A stretch of 34,815 nucleotides of DNA from NCBI GenBank assembly GCA_014802175.1, contig JAAVCU010000017.1, positions 1-34,815 of the forward strand. Direction: 5' to 3'. The notes under the pieces were generated by a model. The model ran no database searches. It was not told the DNA's origin and saw nothing but the letters and a program-made list of their open reading frames with translations. Position 1 is the stretch's first letter. Every line of letters starts with the position of its first letter. Source of the stretch: Bacteroides sp. Its GTDB lineage: Bacteria > Bacteroidota > Bacteroidia > Bacteroidales > Muribaculaceae. The position numbers and the translations under genes were made by a program. Shown here one piece after another: positions 1 through 6,641 of this stretch.

Positions 1-541
1 ATGTGCCATCATGCCAATAGGTTTCAAATTCCTCTAAATCTTCTACCTCATCATTTTTAAGAATGGAGGCATATTTGTCGTAGCAATACAGAGGCTTTTG
101 AAGACCATCTTTATAAAATGCCAACTTCCATGCAGTAAGGTCACACTGAAACTTATCCAGTTCGGGAAGATGGATAGCCAATATGGTTTTCAGAATATCC
201 GTCTGACTTTCTGAGATGGATATGAATTTTACTCTGTCGACTTGATTAATGGTGGCGGTCTTCTTTTTATTTGGTTTGGGAGGTTCTGTCATTTTCATAT
301 ACCGTCTGACCGTGTTGGCGGTCAGACCGAGTGCATCCGCTATCTGAGGAGCTTTGTCTTTGGGATTATTATTTGCATAATCCCTTACTTTGTTATATAT
401 GTATATTTGTCGGTCGGTTGCCCTATCTATGCTTCTCGTCTTAATGTATGAGCGTATAGCGGCTGTTGTTACGTTATGTTTAGCCGCGTTTTCCTCCACA
501 GACAGCGTGGGGTCGTAATTGGTGATTCGTGAGATCTTCAT
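1..541 (-). CDS. Partial helix-turn-helix protein, C-terminus beyond the window
   Basis: Reading the reverse strand from the ATG at 541 gives 180 open codons running off the left edge, so the C-terminus is missing. The N-terminus begins MKISRITNYDPTLSVEENAA. Two stretches look like HTH units: residues about 12-35 (SVEENAAKHNVTTAAIRSYI) and about 58-80, containing APQIADALGLTANTVRRYM, which is typical of a recognition helix that binds DNA. The rest is charged, with no recognisable catalytic motif in the visible part. A good Bacteroidota promoter lies immediately upstream and leaves almost no 5' leader. It may be a regulator or the DNA-binding head of a larger enzyme; the family is not recognised. 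Confidence 0.75.
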   Translation of the reverse strand, partial: MKISRITNYDPTLSVEENAAKHNVTTAAIRSYIKTRSIDRATDRQIYIYNKVRDYANNNPKDKAPQIADALGLTANTVRRYMKMTEPPKPNKKKTATINQVDRVKFISISESQTDILKTILAIHLPELDKFQCDLTAWKLAFYKDGLQKPLYCYDKYASILKNDEVEDLEEFETYWHDGT

Positions 542-550
542 ATCTACCGA

Positions 551-581
551 CAAATATATTCATTTATTCGTAAAACTCAAA
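551..581 (-). promoter_or_regulatory. Promoter for the HTH gene, nearly leaderless
   Basis: On the minus strand TTTG (581-578) and TATATTTG (558-551) are separated by 19 nt, matching the Bacteroidota -33/-7 pattern. The -7 box ends only 10 nt before the ATG at 541, so the transcript would have a leader of a few nucleotides at most. Confidence 0.6.
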
Positions 582-612
582 ATTTGATAGTTATAAAAGC
601 GGATATTTTATC

Positions 613-633
613 AACTCAAATGAGTTTTGAGTT
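613..633. repeat. Inverted repeat AACTCAAA / TTTGAGTT
   Basis: AACTCAAA (613-620) and TTTGAGTT (626-633) are perfectly complementary around a 5-nt centre. A third half-site, ACTCAAA, lies at about 575-581 and overlaps the -33 element of the HTH gene promoter. The layout would suit an operator for the divergent HTH regulator, but that is inference. Confidence 0.4.
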
Positions 634-669
634 AAAGATTCTATAATTTACTGCTTTTGTAGTCAAAAA

Positions 670-701
670 TTTGCAATCGGCTGATTCTGGATGTAACTTT
701 G
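670..701 (+). promoter_or_regulatory. Promoter for the 31-codon ORF
   Basis: TTTG (670-673) and TAACTTTG (694-701) are spaced by 20 nt, a good Bacteroidota promoter. Transcription would start near 707, about 25 nt upstream of the ATG at 731. The 190 nt between this gene and the HTH gene thus hold two divergent promoters. Confidence 0.6.
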
Positions 702-730
702 CACTGTAATCGAAAATTGGTTACACCACT

Positions 731-826
731 ATGAAGGGTAAGAAGTCTGATCAGCGGCTTACTTTGACAACCAGCCTCGTTGCAGGCAACGGTGTATCCC
801 GAAAGGGCATAGGGTTAAGTAATTAA
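731..826 (+). CDS. Small ORF, 31 aa, unknown function
   Basis: The ORF runs from ATG 731 to TAA 824-826 and encodes a basic 31-residue peptide beginning MKGKKSDQRLTLTTS and ending GVSRKGIGLSN. It has no signal peptide or membrane segment. The support is a well-spaced promoter and a short leader; no homology can be shown from the sequence alone. A short hairpin (GTTGcaggCAAC) lies inside the coding part. It could instead be a leader peptide for, or the 5' remnant of, the decayed frames downstream. Confidence 0.35.
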   Translation: MKGKKSDQRLTLTTSLVAGNGVSRKGIGLSN

Positions 827-844
827 CAAATAATATGTAACGAA

Positions 845-1300
845 ATGACTACCAGTAATTTTTTTAATTCAAAACCTCACCACAATAAATGCTCAGTAGT
901 AGCACGAAATCGGCAATCCTCTCTCCACTGCCTCGCCTTCCGTGTACCATTAAAATTCCCTTTATGAAAATTGCTGTCAGGTGTCTATATTATAGACCGA
1001 TTACTCCAAACTTTCTGATACTCAATCTTGAAGAAAACGTCTGGTTAAAATTCCTTTGGGGTGACATACAGACACGGATTAATATAGTGATTCCCTATCT
1101 TCCACGTGAACATCCACCTATTAGAGAACTATCATGGATTCCGCTTGACAGTCTTTCGGAATCAGACAAAACAATATTAATCATCAACTTATTTTGATGG
1201 AAAAATTGAATTTGATGGGAAAGAATATAGAACCAATTCTTACAACAAATTGCTGGAGCTTATCTATGAGCATACCAACGAGTTAAGAGGGGGCGTTAAA
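845..1300 (+). pseudogene. Decayed reading frame with two frame changes
   Basis: Coding-like sequence moves between frames. A 40-codon frame (ATG 845 to TGA 965-967) overlaps by ATGA a second frame from ATG 964 to TGA 1195-1197, which carries plausible protein sequence (LPREHPPIRELSWIPLDSL). Just past that stop, the frame one base over reads YFDGKIEFDGKEYRTNSYNK and continues to about 1297. Removing one T near 1189-1190 would join the last two segments as INYFDGKIEFDG. This suggests a single gene broken by small indels, or a sequencing error. The family is not recognised. The original stop seems lost, because the last frame runs through the terminator into the tRNA gene. Confidence 0.45.
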
Positions 1301-1302
1301 AG

Positions 1303-1334
1303 AAAAGAGGAGTCTCGGATGAGACTCCTCTTTT
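1303..1334 (-). terminator. Rho-independent terminator of tRNA-Leu(CAA)
   Basis: A perfect 14-bp stem (AAAAGAGGAGTCTC, 1303-1316, with GAGACTCCTCTTTT, 1321-1334) closes a GGAT loop and ends in a T run on both strands. It lies 3 nt past the 3' end of the tRNA and could also stop plus-strand transcripts from the decayed frame. Confidence 0.85.
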
Positions 1335-1337
1335 CAG

Positions 1338-1419
1338 TACCCTGAGCCGGGGTCGAACCGGCACGGATTGCTCCACTGGTGTTTGAGACCAGCGCGTCTA
1401 CCGATTCCGCCATCAGGGC
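1338..1419 (-). tRNA. tRNA-Leu (anticodon CAA)
   Basis: The minus strand folds as a long-variable-arm tRNA beginning GCCCTGATGG. The anticodon stem-loop CTGGT-CTCAAAC-ACCAG gives anticodon CAA, which reads UUG. The T arm contains GGTTCGACCCC. The acceptor stem closes with G1-U72 and discriminator A, and no CCA is encoded. Length is 82 nt. Type II structure and anticodon both indicate leucine. Confidence 0.95.
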
Positions 1420-1428
1420 TTGCGTCTG

Positions 1429-1460
1429 CAAAGTTAATAATTTTTTTTGTAGATTGCAAA
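1429..1460 (-). promoter_or_regulatory. Promoter of tRNA-Leu(CAA)
   Basis: On the minus strand TTTG (1460-1457) and TAACTTTG (1436-1429) are separated by 20 nt. The -7 box ends 10 nt before the mature tRNA, as expected for a short pre-tRNA leader. Confidence 0.65.
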
Positions 1461-1482
1461 ATTGTTTTCAGTTTTTAGACTA

Positions 1483-1513
1483 CAGTTGTCAGATTTCAGT
1501 AATCTGACAACTG
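1483..1513 (-). terminator. Inverted repeat after the membrane-protein gene
   Basis: CAGTTGTCAGATT (1483-1495) pairs perfectly with AATCTGACAACTG (1501-1513) around a 5-nt loop, 10 nt beyond the stop codon of the upstream minus-strand gene. There is no clear T run, so it could be a weak terminator or an mRNA 3'-end stabiliser. Confidence 0.5.
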
Positions 1514-1523
1514 GTTGGGGGTG

Positions 1524-2831
1524 TTATTCGTAGCGGATGCGGGAGCGGCGGAGCACTTTCCATGCGCCACCTTCGAAGACGGCGGTGCCGGCGTTTTCGG
1601 TCACGATGTTGCTGAGGGCTGCGGTGTCTTCCAGGTCTATTGCTGTGCAACCACCTCCCAAATATTCAATGGGATGCTCGGCTACCATATCAACAACCTC
1701 CGGACGGTCTACGACATGGAAGGTGCCTACCAGGCCGTCGCGGGTCTCAAGGCGATAGATGGAATGACCGGGTGAGAACTGACGGTCGGCGCGTACGAAG
1801 AGTCCGCGATTGTTGACGCGACCGAGATAGAACTCCGATGCGGTTTTGCGCGGTGCCGGCTGTTCCTCGGCTGCTACGGGGCGACGCTGAGGTTGCGGTT
1901 GAGGCTCGGGTTGACGGCGTGGTGCCGGCTGCGGCTGAGCAGGAGCTTCCTGCTGGCGACGGGGCGCTGATTGGAGTGCGGCAAGCTGCTCTTTGAGTGC
2001 CCTGACTTCGTTGCGCAGGCGTTTGGTCTCTTTCTGCTCCTCTTCAAATGCGGCGCGATATTGCTCCATTGTGTCTTTCGCGGAGTTGTATTTGCTCTGG
2101 AGTTTGTCGAGTTCCTTGGGATCGGCACCGATTCCGGCGCGTGTGAGGGGTTCCGCCTGCTTCTTCATCATATTTGCGGCGAACACCACCAGCCACACCA
2201 CCACACCGATAAGGATGATGAGTATGACAACGTAGACCCAGGTGCTGCTGCTTTTCTTGGCGGGGCGGCGCTCCTGTTCATCGTTGGCAATGGCATTCTG
2301 ATCTGCCAAGATCTCCTCCTGCTTCTCCAGGATCTGCTCCTGTTCGGCGAGGGTGGCGGGTTGAGTCTCGGCAGCGGTGGCAGCAGGTTCGGCGGCTGCA
2401 GGTTTTTCTGCCTCGGGCTTCTTCTCTTCCACAGCGACGGGAGCCGGCTTGTCGGAAATCTTCATGGCCTCGATGCGCTTCTTGACACGTGAGCGCGCCA
2501 CCTTCCCCTTCGCTGTCAGATTGGGCGATGCGAAGAATGTGACACCCCAGAATTCAGCCAAGCGGGCTTTATCCCAGGAGGCGTAGTCTGAGGGAACTTT
2601 GACTTGTTTGAATGCCACGATGTTCTCCTTCTCCTTCGCTTTGAGCTTGGATTCGAGTTCAGACATTGTGGTGGCTTTCACCTCGTCGAGATAGCCGGAG
2701 CCGTCGTTGGCATATCGCAGGTATAACTGCGCGGCGATAGTCTTGGCCTCCTCCATTTCCTTGTCGGTAACGGCAAATAGGGGAGTGGCAACTATTGCCA
2801 TAATCAGGAATGTAAAAAATTTCTTTATCAT
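1524..2831 (-). CDS. Signal-peptide and single-TM coiled-coil protein, unknown function
   Basis: The 435-residue product from ATG 2831 has a signal peptide (residues 1-20, MIKKFFTFLIMAIVATPLFA) and a soluble segment to about 125. An Ala/Glu/Pro-rich linker follows, then a second hydrophobic helix (about 198-219), a coiled coil (about 235-288), a Pro/Gln/Arg-rich tract (about 288-328) and a C-terminal domain (330-435). This implies an envelope protein crossing the inner membrane once. A GTG at 2849 overlaps the rpoN stop as GTGA and would add six residues; ATG 2831 is preferred because it gives a clean signal peptide. The gene is almost certainly co-transcribed with rpoN. No family is recognised, and a role in sensing or scaffolding would be a guess. 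Confidence 0.85.
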   Translation of the reverse strand: MIKKFFTFLIMAIVATPLFAVTDKEMEEAKTIAAQLYLRYANDGSGYLDEVKATTMSELESKLKAKEKENIVAFKQVKVPSDYASWDKARLAEFWGVTFFASPNLTAKGKVARSRVKKRIEAMKISDKPAPVAVEEKKPEAEKPAAAEPAATAAETQPATLAEQEQILEKQEEILADQNAIANDEQERRPAKKSSSTWVYVVILIILIGVVVWLVVFAANMMKKQAEPLTRAGIGADPKELDKLQSKYNSAKDTMEQYRAAFEEEQKETKRLRNEVRALKEQLAALQSAPRRQQEAPAQPQPAPRRQPEPQPQPQRRPVAAEEQPAPRKTASEFYLGRVNNRGLFVRADRQFSPGHSIYRLETRDGLVGTFHVVDRPEVVDMVAEHPIEYLGGGCTAIDLEDTAALSNIVTENAGTAVFEGGAWKVLRRSRIRYE

Positions 2832-2845
2832 AATGCTCTTTGTTT

Positions 2846-4192
2846 TCACAAATTTTTTCGCAGACGCGCCACAGGGATTCCCTGGCGGTCGCGGTATTTG
2901 GCGATAGTGCGCCGCGACACATCGTAGCCCCGCTCCAGCATCTCCTCCATAATCTTCTGGTCGGAGAGGGGTTTGCGTTTATCTTCCGCTTCGACGAGTG
3001 CGGCGATCTCGGCCTCGATCTTGCGGTTGGTGGTGGCATTCCCGTCGTCGTCCGTTTCTCCGATGGAGTCGCTGAAAAAGAATCGCAAGGGAAAGATGCC
3101 CCACGGAGTGGATACAAACTTGTTGGCTGTGGCGCGCGAGATCACCGAGAAGTCAAAACCGGTCAGCTCCGACACGTTTTTGATCATCATCGGCTTCAGC
3201 TTATAGACATCCTCGGTTAGGAAATACTCTTTCTGGATGTTGACGATGGCGGTCATCACTGCCATCATGGTCTGTTGCCGCTGGGTGAGCACGCGCATGA
3301 AATCGCGCGCGTCGTTATAACGGCTCACAATAAATTCGGAACCCTTCTTCGGTCTTCCAGCCGCCGTGCGCTCAAGATTCGCCATGGCCTGCTCGAAACT
3401 CTGCTCTATACGCAATTCGGGAATCTTGTTGTTGAGCGAGATTGTAAGGTTACCATCCTCATTGTTTACAATGAAGTCAGGTATGATCACATTCGATTCT
3501 TCCGCCGGGTCGTGGCCCAATGCCGCTCCCGGTTTAGGGTTAAGAGTGAGGATGAGTGCGAGAGCACGGTCCACGCGCTCGTCGGTGAGCCGCAGCATTG
3601 TGACTATGCGTTTCTTGTGCTTCATAGTGAAGGGTTCGTATGCCTCACCGATGATGCGCAGTGCGTCGTCACGTTCCTCAGAAGGTGGCAATGCCTTGAG
3701 CTGCATGTCGAGGCAGTCGCGCAGGTCGTGCGCTCCGATCCCCGCAGGGTCAAGGCTTCGCACGGCGTCAAGTGCCTCCTGCGCCTCGGCTTCCGACACA
3801 TACAGAGCCTCGCCGAAAGCCATGTCATCAACAAGCTGCTGCAGCGAGCGGTGCAGATAGCCATTCGAGTCGAGGTTGCCGATAATGTAACGGGCGGCGG
3901 ACTCAACTTGGGGGGAAAGGCGACGTTCCGACAGTTGTGCGTAGAGGTGATCATAGAGCGATTCCGAATCGTCGGCAGGGGTGAACGTATTCACCGGGGC
4001 TTCGGGCGCCGGGGCGTAGTAGACGGGATAACGCTCCTCTTCATCGCGGGTGTTCTCCTCAACCACTCCCAGCGCGGGATTATCCTCCAATTCACGCTCC
4101 ACGGCTTCGTCGAGTTCGGGCGCGTTGAGCTCCAGCAACTTCACGAATCGAAGCTGCTGTTGCGAAAGGCGCATGCCGATGCGTTGATCCAT
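2846..4192 (-). CDS. rpoN: RNA polymerase sigma-54 factor
   Basis: RpoN directs RNA polymerase to -24/-12 promoters and needs AAA+ activators to open DNA. The 448-residue product shows the glutamine/leucine-rich region I (MRLSQQQLRFVKLLELNAPE), an acidic region II, the core-binding region around DLDSNGYL/SLDPAGIG-type motifs (NLDSNGYL and RSLDPAGIGAHDLRDCL are visible), and the C-terminal RpoN box (RRTIAKYRDRQGIP) ending at the last residues. The open frame extends upstream across tRNA-Leu(UAA), which cannot be coding, so the start is ATG 4192, or possibly TTG 4210, which would restore the canonical AQSLK N-terminus. The downstream membrane protein is coupled to it. Length is near the family norm of about 450-500. 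Confidence 0.96.
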   Translation of the reverse strand: MDQRIGMRLSQQQLRFVKLLELNAPELDEAVERELEDNPALGVVEENTRDEEERYPVYYAPAPEAPVNTFTPADDSESLYDHLYAQLSERRLSPQVESAARYIIGNLDSNGYLHRSLQQLVDDMAFGEALYVSEAEAQEALDAVRSLDPAGIGAHDLRDCLDMQLKALPPSEERDDALRIIGEAYEPFTMKHKKRIVTMLRLTDERVDRALALILTLNPKPGAALGHDPAEESNVIIPDFIVNNEDGNLTISLNNKIPELRIEQSFEQAMANLERTAAGRPKKGSEFIVSRYNDARDFMRVLTQRQQTMMAVMTAIVNIQKEYFLTEDVYKLKPMMIKNVSELTGFDFSVISRATANKFVSTPWGIFPLRFFFSDSIGETDDDGNATTNRKIEAEIAALVEAEDKRKPLSDQKIMEEMLERGYDVSRRTIAKYRDRQGIPVARLRKNL

Positions 4193-4241
4193 TTTCAAGC
4201 TCTGTGCCAAAACTCTAAGTGATTGATGGTTTTTATCAATT

Positions 4242-4277
4242 AAAAAAAACGGAACCGCACAAGCACGGCTCCGTTTT
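4242..4277 (-). terminator. Rho-independent terminator of tRNA-Leu(UAA)
   Basis: On the minus strand ACGGAGCCG and CGGTTCCGT form a stem (one G-T pair) around CACAAGCA-type loop sequence, followed by eight Ts. It lies 9 nt beyond the tRNA 3' end and just upstream of rpoN, so rpoN is probably expressed from its own promoter or by read-through. Confidence 0.85.
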
Positions 4278-4285
4278 GTTCTTAG

Positions 4286-4370
4286 TACAGAAAGTGGGAC
4301 TCGAACCCACACAGCCGGTAAAGGCCAAAGGATTTTAAGTCCTTCGTGTCTACCATTCCACCATTTCTGC
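4286..4370 (-). tRNA. tRNA-Leu (anticodon UAA)
   Basis: The minus strand begins GCAGAAATGGTGG. It has the anticodon stem-loop AAGGA-CTTAAAA-TCCTT (anticodon TAA, reading UUA), a long variable arm, and the T arm GTGGGTTCGAGTCCCAC. The acceptor stem closes with G1-U72 plus discriminator A, as in the other tRNA-Leu of this window. No CCA is encoded. Length is 85 nt. Confidence 0.95.
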
Positions 4371-4404
4371 ATCCGAGATTCCGGTCTCATCCGGAGTTCA
4401 CTTG

Positions 4405-4436
4405 CAAAATTAATCTCTTTTATTGAGAAAAACAAA
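4405..4436 (-). promoter_or_regulatory. Promoter of tRNA-Leu(UAA)
   Basis: On the minus strand TTTG (4436-4433) and TAATTTTG (4412-4405) are spaced by 20 nt or just under, the Bacteroidota pattern, about 35 nt before the tRNA. Confidence 0.6.
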
Positions 4437-4477
4437 TTTATTTTAAGGTTTTATGAGTCGGAGGCTGCACATTCCTC

Positions 4478-4996
4478 TTACCATTGGAAAGAGAGCTGGC
4501 GTGCTTTACCTTGAAAGGCTTGGGAGATGTTGTCGCTCTTGATTGTGGCTGTTGTGAGGCTGGGGCGCACGGTCGAGGTTACGTTTACAGGGTCTTCAGC
4601 CCGGTGGGAGGAGGTGCGACGTCCCTCGGGATATATCATCATGGGGCGCTCGATGCTCCATCCCCGGGAGGCGTTGCGCAGGTAAAGTTTTGCGAGTCCG
4701 GAGATGCCCCGGCATTTGCGACGCAATTCACCCCAAAGCTCTGTGAGGTCGTTGACCGAATTCAGCATAAACTCCAGCACTGTGCGGCCGTGCATCACCA
4801 GACGGGCAAACAGGCGGTCGCCGAAGCTGATCTGTTTATCTTCCGCACCGACAGCATGCAATACTCCGTTACGGCTTTTGCTAAAAGACTGGCGAATACC
4901 CTTTACACCCGAACGGTTGTCGGATTCATCATAACGTTTCTCGTTAAAGTTGCGGTCGGTACCTGCAATGTAGTTGTTAGAGGCAGAGAAATTCAT
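4478..4996 (-). CDS. Hypothetical protein, 172 aa, lineage-restricted
   Basis: The frame begins MNFSASNNYIAGTDRNFNEK at ATG 4996. The middle reads as a plausible folded domain (about residues 50-130, including GDRLFARLVMHGRTVLEFML and LAKLYLRNASRGWSIERPMM), and the tail is polar. There is no signal peptide, membrane helix or known motif. The opposite strand also carries a long ORF, but its low-complexity, cysteine-rich translation looks like a shadow. A TAATTTTG -7 box at 5093-5086 on the minus strand supports transcription in this direction, although its -33 element is weak. It is probably a soluble cytoplasmic protein of unknown function. Confidence 0.65.
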   Translation of the reverse strand: MNFSASNNYIAGTDRNFNEKRYDESDNRSGVKGIRQSFSKSRNGVLHAVGAEDKQISFGDRLFARLVMHGRTVLEFMLNSVNDLTELWGELRRKCRGISGLAKLYLRNASRGWSIERPMMIYPEGRRTSSHRAEDPVNVTSTVRPSLTTATIKSDNISQAFQGKARQLSFQW

Positions 4997-5085
4997 AATA
5001 GTGTATTTTTAGTGAGATTGCTTAAACTGACGAATCAATCTTACGACTTCAAATCTTCGGAAGTCTTATCCATTGATTTCGATAG

Positions 5086-5093
5086 CAAAATTA
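5086..5093 (-). promoter_or_regulatory. Possible -7 box for the 172-aa gene
   Basis: TAATTTTG on the minus strand matches TAnnTTTG about 90 nt before the ATG at 4996. No good -33 TTTG sits 19-20 nt upstream, so the call is tentative. Confidence 0.35.
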
Positions 5094-5143
5094 CAATCTC
5101 ACGCTGCCATTATTTTGCACTACGCTGCTAACAAAAGTTAAAG

Positions 5144-5413
5144 TCAGGGGTTATAGAGGTCTTTGTTGCGATAGTCGAGGATGTCGGAAGCGGCGCGGAG
5201 GGCATGGCGGGCGGTGCTTTCGGGGTTGATGGCAATAGCCGCGAGGTAGTCGTTGATGGCTAAGGAGCGTTTGCCGGCTCCCCAGTGCTTCATGCCGCGC
5301 GCGGTGAGAGCCTCGTCGTCGTCGGGATGCGCGGCGATATAATCGCTTAATGCCTTAACAGCCTCATCGTACGAGGCCGTGAGCAACGATTCCTTTAATT
5401 CCGATAATGTCAT
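5144..5413 (-). CDS. Small TPR-like protein
   Basis: The 89-residue product consists of paired helices with the TPR pattern: SYDEAVKALSDYIAAHPDDDEAL, then GAGKRSLAINDYLAAIAINPES. About two repeats fill the whole chain, so it is probably a small protein-interaction module in the cytoplasm; no signal peptide is present. The ATG at 5413 is the only start giving a complete first repeat. It follows murI on the same strand across a 120-nt AT-rich spacer with TAATTAG-like repeats, so co-transcription is possible. The partner is unknown. Confidence 0.8.
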   Translation of the reverse strand: MTLSELKESLLTASYDEAVKALSDYIAAHPDDDEALTARGMKHWGAGKRSLAINDYLAAIAINPESTARHALRAASDILDYRNKDLYNP

Positions 5414-5533
5414 TTTAATGGGAAATGGGTAATGTTTAATAATAATGGGGAGTATTCCTAATTCCTAAATGCTAATCACTAATTAGAAAAACTGTCCATA
5501 ATTACTAATTTCTAAATATGAATTACTAATTAG

Positions 5534-6367
5534 TTAAAGTGAAATGCGGTCGGAGTGGATGGGGTGACGCATGAAGAGGGTGGCGAGAGGATCGAATTTG
5601 TCGGGATTCTCGGTGGTGAGAAACCGGACGGTGCCTCCTCGGGTGCATCGCTCTTCCATCGAGGGGTGACGTCGCAGATAGTCGGCAAGACTATCCGCCA
5701 CTAATTCACCTTGCGGGAGGATGCGGATATGTTCCGGGGTGTATTTGCGGATCTTCGGCAGCAGGATGGGATAGTGGGTGCAGCCGAGGATGAGTGTGTC
5801 AATCTCGGGGTCTATGGCCAAGATCCGGTCAATATATTTCTTCACGAAGTAGTCGGCTCCATCGCTGTCAAATTCACCGGCTTCAACAAGTGGCACCCAC
5901 ATCGGGCATTCGAGTTCGGTTATCTGCATCCCGGGGTAGATCTTCTCGATCTCCATGCGGTAGGAGTGGCTGCGGACTGTGCCGGGAGTGGCAAGAAGTC
6001 CGATGTGGCGGTTAGCCGAGACTTTCCCGAGGATCTCCACCGTAGGACGAATCACACCGAGTACGCGGCGGTCGGGGTCGGTGATGGGGAGCATGTGCTG
6101 CTGGATGGTGCGCAGGGCTTTTGCCGAAGCAGTGTTGCAGGCGAGGATCACCAGCTGACACCCCCGGTTGAACAGGTGGTCGACGGCCTGGCGGGTGAAT
6201 TCGTAGACGATGTCGAAGCTGCGGGTGCCGTAGGGGGCGCGCGCGTTGTCGCCGAGGAAGAGGTAGTCGTATTGTGGGAGGCGCTGGCGGATTTCGCGGA
6301 GGATGGTGAGGCCGCCATAGCCGGAATCAAAGATTCCGATCGGGCCGGGAGGGGATGGGTATGACAT
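5534..6367 (-). CDS. murI: Glutamate racemase
   Basis: MurI converts L-glutamate to D-glutamate for peptidoglycan stem peptides, in the cytoplasm. From ATG 6367 the product is 277 residues, the usual size. Visible motifs are IFDSGYGGLTIL (12-23, including the proton-transfer Asp/Ser), the first catalytic cysteine in LACNTASAKA (C77), and the second in LILGCTHYPIL (C196). The frame continues 11 codons upstream to another ATG at 6400, but the MSYPSPPGPIGIFDSGYGG start fits the family. In Porphyromonas-type genomes murI lies beside the skp/bamA cluster, as here, although a strong terminator and a repeat block separate them. Confidence 0.95.
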   Translation of the reverse strand: MSYPSPPGPIGIFDSGYGGLTILREIRQRLPQYDYLFLGDNARAPYGTRSFDIVYEFTRQAVDHLFNRGCQLVILACNTASAKALRTIQQHMLPITDPDRRVLGVIRPTVEILGKVSANRHIGLLATPGTVRSHSYRMEIEKIYPGMQITELECPMWVPLVEAGEFDSDGADYFVKKYIDRILAIDPEIDTLILGCTHYPILLPKIRKYTPEHIRILPQGELVADSLADYLRRHPSMEERCTRGGTVRFLTTENPDKFDPLATLFMRHPIHSDRISL

Positions 6368-6417
6368 GGTTTCTTTGGGATATGGGAATGAAGCACTCAC
6401 TGCGTTCGCGCCACAAT

Positions 6418-6570
6418 CTCTGAGTACGAGGCGCCGCTCTTGGCTTTCTCTGATTCGGAGCAGATGGCTCTATCTCTGATTCGGAGGCGCCGCAAACTCT
6501 CTGATTTGGAGCAGATGGCTCTATCTCTGATTACGAGGCGCTGCAAACTCTATAATAACGAGGCGCTGGT
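6418..6570. repeat. Degenerate direct repeats including a 2 x 51-nt tandem
   Basis: TCTCTGATTCGGAG- and TCTCTGATTACGAGGCGC-type blocks recur six times between murI and the skp terminator. Positions 6447-6497 and 6498-6548 form a tandem pair of 51-nt units that differ at only a few bases. Partial copies lie at about 6418 and 6549. Although 51 is a multiple of three, the plus-strand open frame over the array runs into the terminator hairpin, so coding is unlikely. Confidence 0.8.
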
Positions 6571-6612
6571 AAAAAAACTGCGAAGTTCTGGTGGGAACTT
6601 CGCGGTTTTTTT
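6571..6612 (-). terminator. Strong terminator of the bamA-skp cluster
   Basis: GCGAAGTTC and GAACTTCGC form a 9-bp stem around TGGTGG, extended by A/T runs on both sides (AAAAAAAC and GTTTTTTT). It is 30 nt past the stop of the last skp-like gene and works in either direction. Confidence 0.9.
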
Positions 6613-6641
6613 CTCTCTTTTATTTGGTTATCGGGTTGAGC

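Noticed and set aside
3275-4222. 315-codon ORF on the plus strand
   Set aside because: Antisense to rpoN, whose protein motifs are unmistakable.
4193-4435. Extended N-terminus of the rpoN frame
   Set aside because: It reads through tRNA-Leu(UAA) and its terminator; the translated part has no RpoN similarity.
4484-5131. 215-codon ORF on the plus strand
   Set aside because: Opposite the 172-aa gene, with low-complexity, Cys- and Gly-rich shadow-like translation and no plus-strand promoter or terminator.
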